NCBI GenBank assembly: GCA_007922195.1
Contig: ML681996.1
Location: 20,091,201 to 20,155,200 of the forward strand
Direction: 5' to 3'
DNA length: 64,000 bases
DNA from: Podocnemis expansa
Taxonomy: Eukaryota; Chordata; Testudines; Podocnemididae
This document shows, one piece after another, positions 37,360-49,735 of this stretch (positions within the stretch are counted from its first letter, which is position 1; each line of letters starts with the position of its first letter). Both the position numbers and the translations under genes were made by a program. The notes beneath the pieces are model-generated. The model was not told where the DNA came from and searched no databases. It was given only the letters and a program-made list of their open reading frames with translations.

Positions 37360-40089
37360 CTCTAATATGTATAGTGGCTGATTGAACTTTTAATTTCCAT
37401 ACTCTTATAGCTGTACCAGCACATTTCTGGCAAACAAATATTTATGACAGTTCACTTTATTAAATATCTATTATAACAACAATCCTGACCTTAAGTACTG
37501 ACCTTTTAAAATAGTTTATTTTTTAATCTGAAATTGAAACATCAAACCAAATGGTACAATTGAAATGCCCTAGCGTGTGCACAGTCAATAAGAGAGTAAT
37601 CATTATTCCTTCATTGTGAGTGAAAACAGTAGGATGGACGCAGGATACAGTGTCATTGTAATTTACTTCCAACAGTTACACTTCTGAACAGGGAGATTAA
37701 ATGGTACAATAACTCACATATAGCATACTAGGATTAGGGCAAACAGCTCTGTGTTCAAATCTGACTATTTTCTCAGATTCTGTGATGTGAGTTTTAGGTT
37801 TTGCCTAATACATTAGATCCCTTTTTATCACCACATGCCCAGAGCTGTCACTCAGAATCACTACCCACTACTACTATCTTGGTGCCAAAACCAAATCAGT
37901 GCTGAGACCAAAATGCCTAGTTTTACCTGGGGAATGGCAGGGTCAATAGATGCTTTTGTGACACAAGTGGCAACCCTTTGGTATAATGATCCTGCCTTTA
38001 AGCACAAAGTCTTGTGTGTTTTCTGTTCATGAGCAATTAAATTCAACAGCACTACTAAATACTGAGCTGCAAATTTAACTAAATATCTGAAGTGGTATCC
38101 TAAAGTTATTGGTGTGACATCATTACCATGCCCTTTTCAATAAAGAAAGATTAAAAAAAAGCACAGTTGAACATACTAATAAGTAACCTTGATCTTCAAA
38201 TTTTTAAAACTTAGCTCATTATCACCGTGTTTCCACCACATTAATAGTATGAAGTCCAAAGCCGCCTGATTCTCTGTCAAAATATTCACTACACTTTATT
38301 AAAGTCTTTGAAAATAAATGTGAGATGACAACTGATTATAGATCTGTCAGCTTGAAACACTAAGGCTCACCAGTTTGTTTCTAGCTACATTTCAAGTCTG
38401 CTAGTTTCCATGATTGCACAAATAAAACCCTTGCATATGTTTCCAAGATGTGACAGCTATAAGCAAATAAGGGCTGTCAGTCACTAATAAACACAAAATA
38501 AAAGCAACACAAAATGCTATTTGTTGCTTGTCTCTGAAACATGCTTTGATGAGTCCCCAAATTATTGATACACATCATGCAAAGTGTGCATTCTTCTGTT
38601 CTTCCTACAGTTATACTTCTGATATCTGCTTGTCACTCATCTCAACACTAATCAGTGTGCACTAATAAGTATGACTCAATGTGAGTTATAAGATAACTAG
38701 AAGTCTGAATAAGCTGATCTTCCTTCCCCCCCTCAACCAGTCTGCTCAATCAATAGATACAAATTACACTGAAACATCAACACTTCTTTAAACTCTTCAA
38801 AGTTTCAGGAGTTAGTTTAGTAAAATCAGTCAGAATGCAACTTTCAGGAATTACAATACCATTATTTAATTAAATAAATAAAGAGCAATTCAACAGAAAT
38901 ACAACAAATGTGCCATGCCATATGGGGACAACATTAGATGGTTTTGATAAAGAGTTCTCCAAGTATTAACAGATCTTTTTGTTACTGTACAAGGAATACC
39001 TACAGTAAAACAACAACACAATCATACTCCAGTAACTTCTCCAGAGAATGGATCCTCTGAATTTAGAAACAGGACCAATGCCTTTATGAGTGGATTTAGG
39101 CTTACTTGCTCCAGCTACTATATTCTGCCTTTGTTTCACATTCCAACTATGCATCCTGAAAAGAAATCTGTCACATTGCTTATATCAGGTACCTCTCTAC
39201 TTTAATCCGTAGCTATTTCTTGTTAGTTGCTATCTGCTCAATGTTAATTTTGTACCGTCACAGGGAGTTGGGACAAAGCCAATTCAGTGAGACTGAAGTA
39301 CCCAGAGTATAGCTTCTCCTCATCCAATATAAAAATGGCTCAAGAGTTCCCTAGAATATTCCTTCTTTTCACATTCAGGGCTTCATATCAATTCGACCTC
39401 TTCGTACTTGTCCACATCTTAGCTTTTCATCCACATCTCACCTTCTTCACCAAAAATGCCATCGTTTGTCTCTCATACAAACATTCACCCTGCTTTTCTA
39501 TTTGTTTGACCATAGACACTTAGGTTGAAGAATCAAAGGGAAAGCCAGGTCAGACCTCTTTTTAACATAAGCAACATAAACCAGATCACTTTTGAATGTT
39601 CTCTATAGCATTTTAGGGGAGATCTCTGCTATACTGTGATACAAGAGTCAATTGAAAACTTGTATAAGAGCAATTACTAACCCTTTATAGAACAGCCCAA
39701 TATATGGTTTGCAGATGTCCCCTCTGCCTATAAACATGTAATACTATTCCTCTATTTTACCATTTCTGTCATATGTTGCTATGCTTCCAAAACAAAACCA
39801 ACTGCAATGCACTTGTCATAAAGTCACAGGGTTCAGTCTATGTCCCACCCGTCTCCTGGGAGTGATGCCTATAGTGCAGGCCCAAAGGGCTCATACGATT
39901 CCATTTGTGCCCTTCAAAACTCAGATTAGGTATTCAGTATAAATTATCTCCCCCTTCTTCCCCCCCCCGTAGCTCAGGTAGGGAATCCAAGTAATCCAAA
40001 CCTGTGAGGGAGGCTTGCCCTATATACCTGCGGGGTGTAGTGCTGTCAGTATTTGCAGTGATATAGGTAGCCCTGCTAAACAAAGGCAA
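37360..40089. other. Intron stretch, no gene seen
   Basis: AT-rich intron with no recognised feature. Confidence 0.6.
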
Positions 40090-40545
40090 CTTTAGTTGAC
40101 TTCTGGCAGATGGAATCTGAAAGTCCTTAGAGGCACAGAGCCTCTACCTGGCCTCTACCCCGCTGAAAGACAGAGAGTCTTCTGGTCGGCAGGGAACTGC
40201 CTCAGACTGGGCTTGGGAGTTTTAAAACTCCCATCCTGGCCTGACTCAGCTCTGAGCATGCTCAGAGCAAGGTCAAGCCAGGATCCTCAGCCTCTGCTGG
40301 GGCCACACTCTCCTCCAGAGGCCAGGTAAGGGAGCCGGGATGGGGAGGAAGTCCGGGGATAAGCACGTGGACCTGGAGGGGAAAGAGCGTGGGGGAGGGG
40401 GTCAGCCTGGGGCAGCAGGGGCCAGTGGCAGGATCTGGTGTTAGGGAAGGACTTGGGGAACCAGAAGGGCAGGGTAGGGAACAGATCAGGGCTCTGGCGG
40501 CTGGTAGGGGCTGGGCCCCACCTAAGTTTTATGTCTAGCAGTTCC
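40090..40545. repeat. GC-rich hAT-related fragment
   Basis: Shares GAGTTTTAAAACTCCCATCC, GAGCATGCTCAGAGC and GGCCAGGTAAGGG with the interior of the 5876-6394 element. Ends and target duplication were not resolved. The 77-codon ORF inside is not a gene. Confidence 0.5.
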
Positions 40546-43500
40546 CCTTCTAGACGCTCTATTGATTTGGATCAGTTAGCTAGTTCACACAAAGGTTTAT
40601 AAGTTGGTCTAGTACTGCTTAAGACATGCAAATAATTGAAGAAAATAGGTGAAGTTAGGAAATACAACCAGTGTTGAACAATTCAGTAGCTCTTGACACT
40701 GGGGGATCATCTATGGACATCTACAATAAGTAGGACTAATATTCTCTGAAGGGGAACTTAACCTTTTCCCTCTATAACACCAAATGTGTTTAGGAAAGTG
40801 CTTTTTGTGATGGTATTTGTTTTTTAAATTCTTCTAATTTTTATGTTCACACACACACACACACACCCCTCCCAATTTTATCATATGCCTTTCCCCTCTC
40901 CCTCCCCGAGCTGAACAAAGCTGCTGTAAAAATCTGCATGCCGGCTAATAGCCATTTCATTATATTTTTTATAATAGTTTTCTGCTACTTTATATAGAAA
41001 AGAAAAATACAAATGTAAGACTTATTTCAATTACCACTCAGCCCACAAGCCCCCTTATACCATTTCACGCCATTACTTTTAAGATGCTTAGCTCTGAAAG
41101 GCTTGCTGTACATGAAATGTTGTTAGATGCACAAACGGATCTAAAGATTTCACACCAACAGATCCTAACTTTTTTATTTCCACTGTCCTTTTTCACTCTT
41201 CCTGCACTAAGCAACACACTGTTTTGCCTTCTCTACTGAATAATGTACCATGTTTGATTAAATTCAAGTGCTTTGAGTAAGAAGTAACTGGTTGTTTCCC
41301 AACACAACAATGCATTTTGGAGACAAATGTCTTTAAAAGTTCTCAAAAGTTGGCAATTAAGCTTTCTTCTTAATCAGAGTGATGGCCTCTGCATACATTA
41401 AGGATGGAGGCTGCAGTCCACATAAAGTTCTGTTCTAATTTCCCTTAAAGCAATAGCATTTACAGCAAGAATGAATTTGGCCCATGTGTTCACAGTATAT
41501 AATCTCTATTTTTAGCTCTACAGCAGGAAAAGTACATATGGAAAAGAAATGTACATACTTTAATGTTATAAACATGCCATGTTTTACAAATGTGTCTATT
41601 AAAACTATTTATTTTGTACATTAACAACTCTAGATAAGATCCATAAAATAATGTAAACTAACTATATGTATATTATCTGACTATCAGACCCTGAAACTAA
41701 CACCCTGGTTCTGTATTTATGGACTCAGTTAATCACAGTCAAAGCATGTGTTGCATATTAAATAACTTTGTCCTGCTCCTCCATCATTACAAATGCACAC
41801 TTCTTACAGCCCATTTCTGCATTCATTGTCAACTCCCTTTTTTGTTGGCATACTTCTTGTTTGAGCTGGCACTAATTGATCAATACGCTTCTACTTCAGC
41901 TGCTCAGGCATCAGCTAACTGAGCAACCACAACAAACACAATTCTGGCATCACCTACTGTGTCTCCCTGCCTGTTACTCAGATGCTGTTTGCGAAGAGTT
42001 AACATGTAGACCATTTAGTTCTTAAAAAGCTCTGAACTTGGATTTTAAACAAAAGCATATTAGGCGCAGAAGTCCTGCAAATTAAATCATAATAAGAAGC
42101 TGCTTAAAATGATTTGCAAAGACAGAAAGCACAGTAATATATTTTTATACACAGACAGTAATGTTTTCTTGTAAAGGAACATTGGGAAAATAAATGAGAT
42201 CAGCAAGGAGAAGGACTGGGCACCACAGCAGTTAATGCTAAATCATTTGCCTTCAGTGGAAAAAGCATGCCTTGTCTTGTCTTAATTTAAGCTTCATAAG
42301 ACACCAGGGCTGGAGAAAGTGCAGGGGGAGCCCTATACAACTGTACATAATTTTATTAGCTTAATCCCCACATGCACTAAAAAGGTACAGTAAAGGACAC
42401 CTATATTTACTTGAGTATTTCTATACTAAGAATTACAGATAAACAGTTTGTTCGGAAAGTGAACTGTATCTGTTGTGGATGAGTTTGCATTGTACCTGAT
42501 GATTTGGGTGGCCCCAAATCAACATTAATTTACTGTTTCACCATCTCCACTTTAATCAATTCATCTCAAAATGTCAAAAGGACCGCTATCAACACTGGGA
42601 GGCCTACAATTTGTCTTGTCACTTTATTTTGTGTTTACAGTGTTGCTGTCTCACTGCTCTGCCTTTCTGTTCCATTTCTCAGAACTGGCAGCATATTAAT
42701 TTAAAACATACAGACTGCAAGGGTATGATCTAGCTTCCCTTCAAAGTCATTGGGAGTTTTGCCATTATGTCAATTGGAGGAGAACAGGACTCCCAAGTGC
42801 AGAATTCATAGATACAATAGCCTGCCTGCTCACAGAAATTTATAGTACAGAGCAGAATGGGTTAATGCCTATATATAGAGGGTCATGTCACTTGCATGCA
42901 CACAAAGGAATCTAACATGCTGGTTTAGTTTTATTTATGCTACAAATCACTTTTAGAGACCAGAAAGATTCCCTGGAGTATGGGAGGATAAGGGAGACAT
43001 TCCTTTTTTAGTAACAGTGGGAGGAGAAGGTAGCTGTTCTTGAAGAAGACAAATGAAAGAAACATATTTAAGAACAAATGTTAATGATTAAATAGTCAGA
43101 TTTATTCAATTTTGAAAAATTCTGTACTTCTGACAGGTAAAACTTATGAAGCATTAATAAGATTCTCCTTGTGTCACCCTCATGCTTGTTTAAAATTTAG
43201 GCAATTAAAAATTGGACTTAGTTTCTCCTTGTAAAAAGAGGGTTAAAACCTCATTCCTGACATAGCTAATTTTTAAAATCAAATTTACATATTCCTGCAC
43301 CTATTACCTATTTAATAATATCAAACAAGCAGTATATTTCCTTAAATGTCTGGCCACAGCCATCTAGTTAACATTAATGGGGGAAAGCTATGTCTATGAT
43401 ATATACATTATGTGTTGCCTGGAAGCGAATAAAAAGTACCTGCAAGTTAGGTTTTATGGAAGGACCTCAACTTTGAAATACAGAATATTTTACATATACA

Positions 43501-46500
43501 ATTATGTAATGCCTATGAACAGTAGCTGAAGAAAACTCTTGTTACACTGCTTTGGAGATGATGGTTCAAAACCCAGTACATAATTAAGTACATATGATGG
43601 ATTTTACTGAATGGTTAATGCATGTAAAATTTCCTTTGACAATTCAAATTTAAACTCACTTAGTTCTTATGAATTTTGCAGAAGTATAATTGACTTAACA
43701 TTTTCTCCCATACAGCTAATACAGTACTTTCATTTCCTTTTGGATTTTCATACAAATATGAATTAGGCATTCAGAAACAAAATCAGCATTCCCTGATAGA
43801 GAACACTGAAACATCTGGGGAAGAATCAGAACAAACATTTTTTTTCCCATCACTCATCTGTAGCCATTTATATAGGTATTTGTGACTTAAAAGTATAATT
43901 CATTATGGCTAGCACAGATATAGTAAGAACATTATTTTTAGTGATGCAAATATTCTAGTATGAATGAACATCTAATCTAGAATTATGTATCCATTATCTA
44001 CCTGTCATGGAATTAGGGGGAAATGTGTTATATTCAATAAATATAGTCAGAAAAGAAAAAAAAAGACATTTATTTGACCAAAAACAATTTACATTTTCTT
44101 ACTTTATTAACTATAGACCACATTTGGAAATGAAAACACAAATTCATTGCTTCAGTGAATGCTTCTTATACTAGGTCTCATTTCAGATTTACAGTTCTCA
44201 TTTTTCATGAGATATACCAAGCAGTTTGACTACTTTAGTTCAAATTACTGCTTGTGTATACAAAACGTACTAATTGGCTTGTTATTACAAATATACGTGA
44301 AAGACATAAAGATAAAAAGCACACTTTCTTCAGTATATATTTAGAGGACACAAAGATAAAAAGGACACTTTCTTTCAGAAAGTGAGACAAAAAGCAAACA
44401 AATTTATGTGGGACTTAGACTGTTAGCTGATTTAGGCGTTTTTTAAATTAATACCCATAATGTATTCCCAAAGGATAGAGTTAAGATTGTGTGTGCAATC
44501 CTGACATTTCTTTGCTTTAGATCTCTTAGCTATGTAACTGTAGCAATTCTCACTTGTATGAAAACCTAGAGAGAAATGAAAGCAATGTATCAGCTGTACT
44601 GGAGAGAATGTCAACTCAGCATAAGGTTTTTTTGGGTTTTTTTTTTTTCCTTTTTAATAGGAAATAGATAGGATGCAAAAGACCTAGATTCTGATATCCA
44701 CAGTGGGACTACTTGTGAAGTAAAGTAAGCATGAGTAAAGATGGAAGAATCTGGCCATCAACCATGACTTAAAAGTTTGGGAATAAAAACAAAAATTGGT
44801 AATATATCATATCTACATTCTATTAACATAGAGGAACAGGAAATACAAGAAAGATTCTCTCTCCTGTGAACTTTGGAAACTGTATAGGTCAATAAAAAGG
44901 AAACTGTCCATTGTTCCCTCCTACTCATCTTCAAAAACAAACATCTATCCTCTCCCAGAATCCCAGTAACATGTGTACAGTACAAAAATACCTTTCTTCA
45001 ATCCTTTTTGTATCTTTCAAGATCTTTACCATTTATTTTTCTAGCTAGCACAGCTAAAAGTCATGGACTTCAATCCTTAATCCTACTTAAATCAATAGGA
45101 ACTTAACCATTATGTTCATAGGGAACAGAGTTTGGCCCATTGTTAATGTTTATAACATTTCTGAGATTACCTAACCTGTATAAAAATTTAACCTCAGTAG
45201 CAGTGAACTCAACAATTAGACTATGCATAGAACAAGTAGATATTACCATTCTATCTTTTCTATTTACTACCTTTTTCTCCAGTAGTTGTCTTGGTTCTTA
45301 TACATTGGGATAAAGTGAAATGAGACACAAACAATGCTTTGCTTTGTCCTCCATAACTTTAAACCCATCAACCAAGTTAAGCCTAACCTTTCTAGTTTCT
45401 GACAAAATATTCTTTGGTTTTTGCTCTCTATTATCCCGTTCTGGTTCTTATATGGTCCCCTTCCTCACAGTAAAGGACTTCCAGTGTTGCACTGAGTGAC
45501 ATAACAGAACATATAAATACCTATGCACTTCTATTCACCCATCTACAATGCAATTAAAATTCATCTGGAGATTTTAATAATGGAAACAACACAGGGTCAG
45601 CACCAAATTTCATCAGCTTTGTCCCCTCAAACTGCATACTGTAAAATTCATAGATTTTATGAATTATTAATTCTTTGCCTTTGGAAAAAATCTGTTTTTG
45701 TTTTGCTTTTTAATTTATTTATGTATTGAAACACCATTTTACGAGATGTTAATCCACATCAGAAATTTTCCCATTACCTCAAGGTTATTATCTTCTGTAA
45801 CCATCCATTATGATGGCCCTAATTAAGAGCTTTCAATACTTGAGTTAAATTATGCTTGAGTCACCATTATCTACTACTTTATCCAGTGTATAATGAGTAA
45901 TTTACATGAGGGAAAAGAGATAAAGGGTCAGACATTTGGGCATGGCTGAGAAGCATACACTGCAGGTGCCAAAGTGGGGCAAAGTTGGCATGAAACTCAC
46001 CTTTGCACTCCCCGAATCCTAGGGTTGCTGTGTACAGAACTGGTCCCCAGGCATAATTGCTGCCTAGCTGTTTTTTTTTTGTTTGTTTTGTTTAAATATG
46101 CACTGCTGCTAATAGCTTCAAGATAATTCAACAGCAGTCAAGAATGGATTTAGATAGGAGAGTCAGACCCACACCCACCAAGAAGCAGCCGGTGAGTATG
46201 ATTTAAGAGCTTCTGTCATTTTTTGTATTACTGTTACCAATCTCTTACACAAGAGAAATCCTTCAAGTTTACTCTGCAACCAAAAATGAAATAGTAATAC
46301 AATGCAAATCAGGTTCCCAAGAATTTTGTTTTTAACTACCTGATACGGCAGATATAATACGGTATTAAGGGGAAAACTCTTTTTTTCCCCAAAAAGATAT
46401 CTTCATGAGCCAACATAAAAATAATTCCTGGCAAAGCTGGTGTAGCAGACACAGAGGTGGATGAGCTGTATCAGTATGGGCAAGCAAACCCCTTTCTTAC

Positions 46501-46855
46501 TTTCTTCAATGCAAGCAACGGTTTTTATTAACATAGGCCTCTATAGTTCCAATCTTGTGATGAGCTGAGACTTCCTAAGAGGTATTGCAAACCCTCATCT
46601 CATCCTGGCATTACTCTCATGTGGCTGGGGGAAGAGGCCCAGTTGTTGGAAATTTCATTCCTCTGCCTTACCTCAGCTTACTCAGTGAAACAATTCTTTG
46701 ACATTTTTTGAAGTACTGTCAACTTTGTATTAGCTTGTCGGAAACTCAAAGGGCCTCAGCCTCTAGCTGGGTCAGACTTATTTCTAAAGAACTTTTTGAT
46801 AATTTTAACTTATTTTCTAATATGTTTTCATTATTTACTGATGACAGGACATAAA

Positions 46856-46857
<2 letters not shown>
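40546..46857. other. Intron stretch, no gene seen
   Basis: Long AT-rich stretch. It holds a short (AC)n at 40848-40867 and a tandem duplication of about 46 bp at 44303-44380 (unit GACAYAAAGATAAAAAGSACACTTTCTT, given here as consensus in parts). No exon, RNA gene or intact transposon recognised. Confidence 0.6.
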
Positions 46858-46892
<35 letters not shown>

Positions 46893-46920
46893 TCTCTCTC
46901 TCTCACACACATACACACAC
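46858..46920. repeat. (CT)n/(CA)n microsatellite
   Basis: About 46 bases of CT dinucleotides with one interruption, passing into CACACACATACACACAC. Confidence 0.95.
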
Positions 46921-47275
46921 TGCTGAAATCTAATGAAACGAATGACCTATTTTTTTTTTTCCTGAGTAAATGGGCAAACCATCCTTTCCCACACCACTAA
47001 ATTCATATTAACTCAAAGTAGTTTGTATGCTGTGCAGCTTGATTCCTGCCCTACATATAGTGGAAAAAACTGATCAAAACAAAAACAAAAAGGAAGAAAA
47101 GAAAGGTTGCTTAAAAGAGCTGCTTCATTGCAGTAGCTTTGGCTAGCAGTTTACTAATTTCAAAAGGATAGCCGTGTTAGTCTAGTCCAGTAAAAAAGCA
47201 ACAAGGAGTTGTGTGGCACTTTAAGACTAACAGATTTATTTTTTGCATGAGCTTTCGTGGGAGAAGATCCCACTT

Positions 47276-47551
47276 ATATTATATATTGGACAAACAGGAC
47301 GATCGCTCCATAAGAAACTGAATGAGCACAGAGCTGATATCAGAAATCAAAGAACAAAGAAACCAGTTGCTGAGCACTTCCATCTTCCTAATCACTCGAT
47401 GACAGATTTGTTAATGACTGTCATTAGAGATGTACCTGGGACATCAAGACTTCAAAGAGAAACAGCTGAACTCGAATTAATATGCAAGCTAAATTCTGTG
47501 AAAGCAGGACTGAATCGAGACTATGGGTTCTTTTCCCATTACAAAGGGTAA
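47276..47551 (+). pseudogene. GIY-YIG endonuclease remnant of a Penelope-like element
   Basis: The frame reads LYIGQTGRSLHKKLNEHR, then VAEHFHLPNHSMTDL and ETAELELICKLNSVKAGLN, ending TAA at 47549-47551. This is the YIG half of the GIY-YIG nuclease with its catalytic Arg (TGRSL) region. The GIY strand, the preceding Cys/His motif and the entire RT are missing because the copy is 5'-truncated. An ATG at 47243 lies inside the terminal repeat and is not the native start. The surviving part has no stop or frameshift, so the insertion is not ancient. It cannot make an active enzyme. Confidence 0.88.
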
Positions 47552-47682
47552 TTTGACTTCAGGCTTCCCATGGTTTGAGCCTGTAAACTGCTCTGATTTG
47601 CTTTACTTTATGACCTGATCCTATGTTTTACACCCCCTTGCATTTAGTTTCATTCCTTTCTGTAAGTTCACCCATCTTTGAA

Positions 47683-47723
47683 GCATCTGAGGAAGTGGGA
47701 TCTTCTCCCACGAAAGCTCATGC
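47683..47723 (+). ncRNA. Hammerhead-ribozyme-type motif in the PLE terminal repeat
   Basis: GCAT-CTGAGGA-A-GTGGGA-TCTTC-TCCCAC-GAAA-GCTC-ATGC can fold with stem I (GCAT/ATGC), the conserved CUGANGA and GAAA core strands, a 6-bp stem II and a cleavage-type UC before ATGC. Stem III would be only AG/CU with no loop, as in minimal hammerheads that act as dimers. One unpaired A lies between CUGAGGA and stem II, which departs from the consensus and may weaken activity. PLE terminal repeats carrying hammerhead motifs are known. The left inverted copy stops inside the core and lacks CTGAGG. Confidence 0.6.
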
Positions 47724-47777
47724 AAAAAATAAATCTGTTAGTCTTAAAGTGCCACACAACTCCTTGTTGCTTTTTTA

Positions 47778-49458
47778 CTAGCAGTTTACTAGCCTTTCCA
47801 AAACCTGAAGGCACCTTATCGTTTTTGTCAACCTTATTACCAAGGTTATTAGATCCTAGTTACATTAACTTATATGAGAATGTGTCCTTACTATAGTGTC
47901 AAACTTACATTAATTGCTACAAATATTAAGACAGCTGATACAAATACAGTAGATCATCCATGAAAATATATCACTCAGCTGTCCTATGAATCCTGAGGAC
48001 CCTAGGCTGACAACAAGTCATAGCAATGTCCAAAAATAAAAAGTTTCAAAAACAATGAATACTTATTCTTTGTTACATATGCATCCATCCAGCTGAAACT
48101 GAGGACCTGTAGACGTGGTGCAGTCATGCAAACTACAGGAGCGTGATCTGTAATGCACACAAGTGTTCTTCACATTAATTGGTCCATGTGGACTGTGCTG
48201 GTGTTCACAACAGCTTCCCTTGTGTTAGCACTATCTGAAAATGCACCAGGGAGCCTTTAGTGTGCATTAGCAGGATAGAGCAATCAAGTCAAGGCATGTT
48301 AGTACATGTTAGAAATTATATCTCCCCTGTAGTCTCTGTTACCCACCTGTGTATACAAGTCTAAAATTATCAATTTCTCTTCAGTTATTGTAAACTTCCA
48401 TCTTTAGCCTTTCAAAACAGCAACAGACTTACAAGGCAAAACTGGCACTTGACTTTAACTCTGATACCAACTTAACACTGCATTGTCATGCTACTTGTAA
48501 TATTAATCTTACTCTATTTTATTTTTTTATATTTAATGCATTTCAGTATTAAAGCTAGCATCTCTGACTGACCATCTGCAGCTGTGTTTTGAGGGGCAGG
48601 ATTCCATTGCCAAGTTCCAAAATGCATTTTTTCCCCCACCTGTGATACTGAGATCCATGGCAGGATTCTTAGCTAATTTGCTGTGCAGCTCTACATATAT
48701 CTTTACAAGGAAGGAACTGTGGTTGGATGTAATGTAGGATATTGCTAGCCAGTAGGCTGTAGTCTCTAGTTCATAGTTGAGTTCAAAACAACAAAGAATG
48801 AATTATTCCTAAAATTTGTAGAAAAAGTAACTCATCTGCCAGTCATCAATTAGACACAGGTGCTTTTCAGCCATGCAGATGTTCTGTTTATTGCATCTCC
48901 CAAATTCTTTGCAGATCTTTCCATCTTGTGGCTTGTCTTTGCTCCTTTGAAAATGTATCCTTCTGTACTGAGCCACTACCATTGTCTCCTTCAGATTGAA
49001 ACCTTTTTTTCTTGTGAAACATTAAATTGAATATGTGGAGTTTGCAGGTTAGAAAATTTGACCTTGATGATCAGACTAACTGACTATGTGTCACCCTTTC
49101 TGACCATGTCTTTGCCTGCTGCTGTGCTGTGCAATTACACATCCTAGAAATAAAGACCACAGATGATTTCCAGCTCTTCTTCCACTAGATGTAGGTCTAC
49201 AAAACCTTTAATCATGTACCTGACCTGCTGTTCTTCCCTACTGGATAAAGAAGCTTTCCTTTGGTGTCTCTGTTTAAGGACTTTTGTGGCAGTTAAGCAA
49301 CAATCTAGTGTTATCAACTTCCATAGTCTGAATAGCAGATGCTAATAAACCATATAGCAAAACACAGACTCACATTGATTTCACATTCAGTTTTCCCTAT
49401 TCAACTTTGGGGACGGGACAACAAAGTAAGGGGTAGGGTAACCTGTATGTATGTATAT
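47778..49458. other. Intron stretch, no gene seen
   Basis: AT-rich intron between the PLE and the LINE; nothing recognised. Confidence 0.6.
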
Positions 49459-49531
49459 TAGCGTAGTGGTTAAGAGTGCTGTATTGATTAAGAGCGACTC
49501 CCCTTCATACAGGACACTGGGGTTCAAATCC
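49459..49531 (+). promoter_or_regulatory. tRNA-like Pol III promoter at the LINE 5' end
   Basis: An A box TAGCGTAGTGG (49459-49469) followed by TTAAGAG, and a B box GGTTCAAATCC (49521-49531), fit the Pol III internal promoter consensus. The AGTGGTTAAG run matches class II tRNAs such as serine tRNA, and the A-to-B distance is also long enough for a long variable arm. Immediately downstream, CCTTGGGCAAAAGACCCC resembles the core region of many SINEs. Not a functional tRNA: no full cloverleaf or acceptor stem. It is either a Pol III head of the LINE or a SINE fused to it. Confidence 0.65.
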
Positions 49532-49735
49532 TGGCGGGTACCTATCTACCTTCCCAGTAGGGGTCCTTGGGCAAAAGACCCCCTAACGCCTCACTTGCCT
49601 ACCTCGAATATGAGAGTGACACAAACTAGGAGAGTAATGCCAGCTCGGACGTTGCCCGGATTAACAAGGTCTGCGCCAGATGTTGGGGAACCAGGACAAT
49701 CTGATGATAAGTGGGCTACTGGAACAAACCATGCA

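Larger units (their letters stand above)
47157..47777 (+). mobile_element. Penelope-like retroelement, 5'-truncated, with inverted terminal repeats
   Basis: A 621-bp insertion flanked by CTAGCAGTTTACTA at 47143-47156 and 47778-47791, a perfect 14-bp target duplication (its first two bases overlap the right arm). Positions 47189-47275 and 47693-47779 are exact reverse complements over 87 bp. Between them is the C-terminal endonuclease coding of a PLE, then about 140 bp of 3' UTR. The left end has an extra 30 bases (GCCGTGTTAGTCTAGTCCAG) found at the ends of the smaller copies. The reverse transcriptase is absent. PLEs are retroelements whose RT is related to telomerase and which carry a GIY-YIG nuclease. 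The inverted copy on the left probably formed at insertion. Confidence 0.9.

Noticed and set aside
49459..49531. Functional tRNA gene
   Set aside because: A and B boxes are present but no acceptor stem pairing or clear anticodon arm; linked to a retroelement.
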